From JAWKTT01 sp041398965 (GTDB lineage Bacteria; Planctomycetota; Planctomycetia; Planctomycetales; Planctomycetaceae), in the NCBI GenBank assembly GCA_041398965.1, contig JAWKTT010000007.1, positions 119,239 to 183,238 of the forward strand: a stretch of 64,000 nucleotides of DNA, written 5' to 3'. The notes under the pieces were generated by a model. That model was not told where the DNA came from and ran no database searches. It saw only the letters and a list, made by a program, of their open reading frames with translations. How positions within the stretch are numbered: position 1 is the stretch's first letter; each line of letters opens with the position of its first letter. Below are positions 63,160 to 64,000 of this stretch, piece after piece. Both the position numbers and the translations under genes were made by a program.

Positions 63160-63822
63160 AAACTTGCTGATCGCATCTCGCGGCTGAATCCGTTGCAGAT
63201 TGCGGAAGTTGAACGATTGGTTACGAAGCTTGAGCAGCAATCACGAATGGAAACTTCGTCGGTCGTTCAGCAGCACACCGACTGGCCGCATGCCCCGATT
63301 CACCGGCTCGGTGGCAAAGGCACGTACATCGTGACCGCTGGGACGCTCAATAAAGAGCATCACTTTCGTGATGCCGAGGCATTGGACCTTCTCCAGGCCG
63401 AATTGCTCGCCAAAGCACGGCAGTACCACTGGCAGCTTGAAGCATGGGCGTGCTTTTCGAACCACTATCATTTTGTCGGACACGCTCTTGAGGACTCGAA
63501 ATCCCTCAAGCCATTCCTGACTCATCTTCACGCGGATACCGCCCGGGAGATTAATCGTCGGCAGAACTGTGCCGACCGGCAGGTCTGGTACAACTTCTGG
63601 GAAACGGAGCTGACTTACGAGAAGTCATATCTCGCACGGATGAATTATGTGCATCAGAACGCGGTGCGTCACGGACTTGTTCCGGTCGCCAATCAATATC
63701 GTTGGTGTTCTGCTGCATGGTTTGAAAGAACTGCGACGCCAGCGCAGGTCAAGACGATTTACGCATTCAAGACAGACAGGATCAAGGTCCTGGATGATTT
63801 TGATGTTGCGAAAATGAATTAG
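63103..63822 (+). CDS. REP-associated tyrosine transposase (RAYT, Y1/HUH type)
   Basis: 239 residues of the IS200-like Y1 transposase fold. The HUH motif is H121-Y-H123 (CFSNHYHFVGH), the catalytic tyrosine is Tyr182 (LARMNYVHQNAVRHGLV), and the N-terminal part has APIHRLGGKGTYIVTAGTLNKEHHF. The C-terminal GLVPVANQYRWCSAAWF matches the RAYT subgroup. It cleaves and rejoins single-stranded DNA at REP hairpins. It is enclosed by GGAGTGC REP pairs (63042-63159 and 63827-63937), its presumed targets. The start is uncertain: 63103 or 63247 (METSSVV); residues 1-48 are partly encoded by the left REP. Confidence 0.9.
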   Translation: MHRDRDSIENQSFDESEHSKLADRISRLNPLQIAEVERLVTKLEQQSRMETSSVVQQHTDWPHAPIHRLGGKGTYIVTAGTLNKEHHFRDAEALDLLQAELLAKARQYHWQLEAWACFSNHYHFVGHALEDSKSLKPFLTHLHADTAREINRRQNCADRQVWYNFWETELTYEKSYLARMNYVHQNAVRHGLVPVANQYRWCSAAWFERTATPAQVKTIYAFKTDRIKVLDDFDVAKMN

Positions 63823-63826
63823 CTAT

Positions 63827-63937
63827 GGAGTGCGGTGACTCGTCACCGCTTTGGATTTCTTTCCCCTGCGGATCGGCAAAACTTATGGTGTCACAGAGTC
63901 GACTAAAAACAAAAGCTCCGACAAGTCGGAGCACTCC
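63827..63937 (+). repeat. REP pair, GGAGTGC family, copy 4
   Basis: 111 bases, nearly identical with copies 1 and 2 (both hairpins perfect). It starts four bases after the stop codon of the RAYT gene. The following bases to the window end repeat the spacer seen between copies 1 and 2 (TATCGCTGAATGTCAACTTC at 63964 onward), so the 200-base unit probably continues beyond the window. Confidence 0.9.
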
Positions 63938-64000
63938 AAGTTTGACTACGCAGCTCCTTGGAATATCGCTGAATGTCAACTTCGGCGACAATGTCAGACC

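Noticed and set aside
59817..63937. CRISPR array from the repeated GGAGTGC units
   Set aside because: Repeats are 111 bases, internally palindromic, few and irregularly spaced; no short unique spacers or cas genes.

Overview
The window looks like a chromosomal segment of a planctomycete, probably from the Planctomycetales. The evidence is the gene content: a cytochrome-c/DUF1592-type secreted protein with a neighbouring DUF1552 remnant, LCCL-domain and zinc-ribbon proteins, a Ser/Thr kinase with an N-terminal zinc ribbon, an FHA-GAF-class III cyclase, a signal peptidase I with a large insertion, a topoisomerase I with a lysine/alanine-rich tail, many short secreted lipoproteins, and abundant short palindromic repeats. 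Genes are loosely packed, often single, with gaps of 300-1000 bases. TTG and GTG starts occur, but good GGAGG-type ribosome sites mark many starts.

Layout. 1-8.5 kb: end of a formyl-THF deformylase-like gene, topA, a PpiD/SurA-like periplasmic foldase and signal peptidase I. 8.5-17.5 kb: a small secreted thioredoxin-fold-like protein with a strong terminator, the 5' part of a group IIC intron directly behind that terminator, a GNAT acetyltransferase, two lipoproteins, a glcF-hemQ pair and a PAS-GAF-receiver protein. 18-28 kb: a polytopic GT-C-like protein, a secreted protein, rpsU, SppA, an LCCL protein, miaA and a zinc-ribbon protein. 28-36 kb: a PQQ-like beta-propeller protein, moaA, a UbiA-family prenyltransferase, a DJ-1/PfpI protein, cutA and the cyclase. 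36-49 kb: panD, an ABC-2 permease, a Ser/Thr kinase, two exported or membrane proteins, an isocitrate dehydrogenase, a tiny basic protein, a helical-repeat protein and a glycerophosphodiesterase. 49-58.8 kb: rarA, a TrhO-RluA fusion, a TIM-barrel epimerase-like protein, a flippase-like protein, a solitary phage portal gene, a BRCT-MerR-TPR protein and a metal-binding lipoprotein. 58.8-64 kb: accessory end with an IS1380-type transposase fragment, a DUF1552 remnant, the DUF1592 cytochrome and a REP-associated tyrosine transposase (RAYT) surrounded by its probable REP repeats.

The most interesting layer lies between the genes. At least four families of REP-like paired hairpins are visible. One, with GGAGTGC heads, surrounds the RAYT gene and supplies gene boundaries: a Shine-Dalgarno-like GGAG four bases before one start region, and the stop codon of the same gene. 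A GTAG-headed hairpin supplies the stop codon of another gene. A third family occurs three times as a roughly 130-base twin hairpin. With the class IIC intron fragment sitting just after an intrinsic terminator, this suggests that hairpin-targeting mobile elements shape the intergenic regions here. All functional statements are based on reading sequence motifs only; no database search was run.
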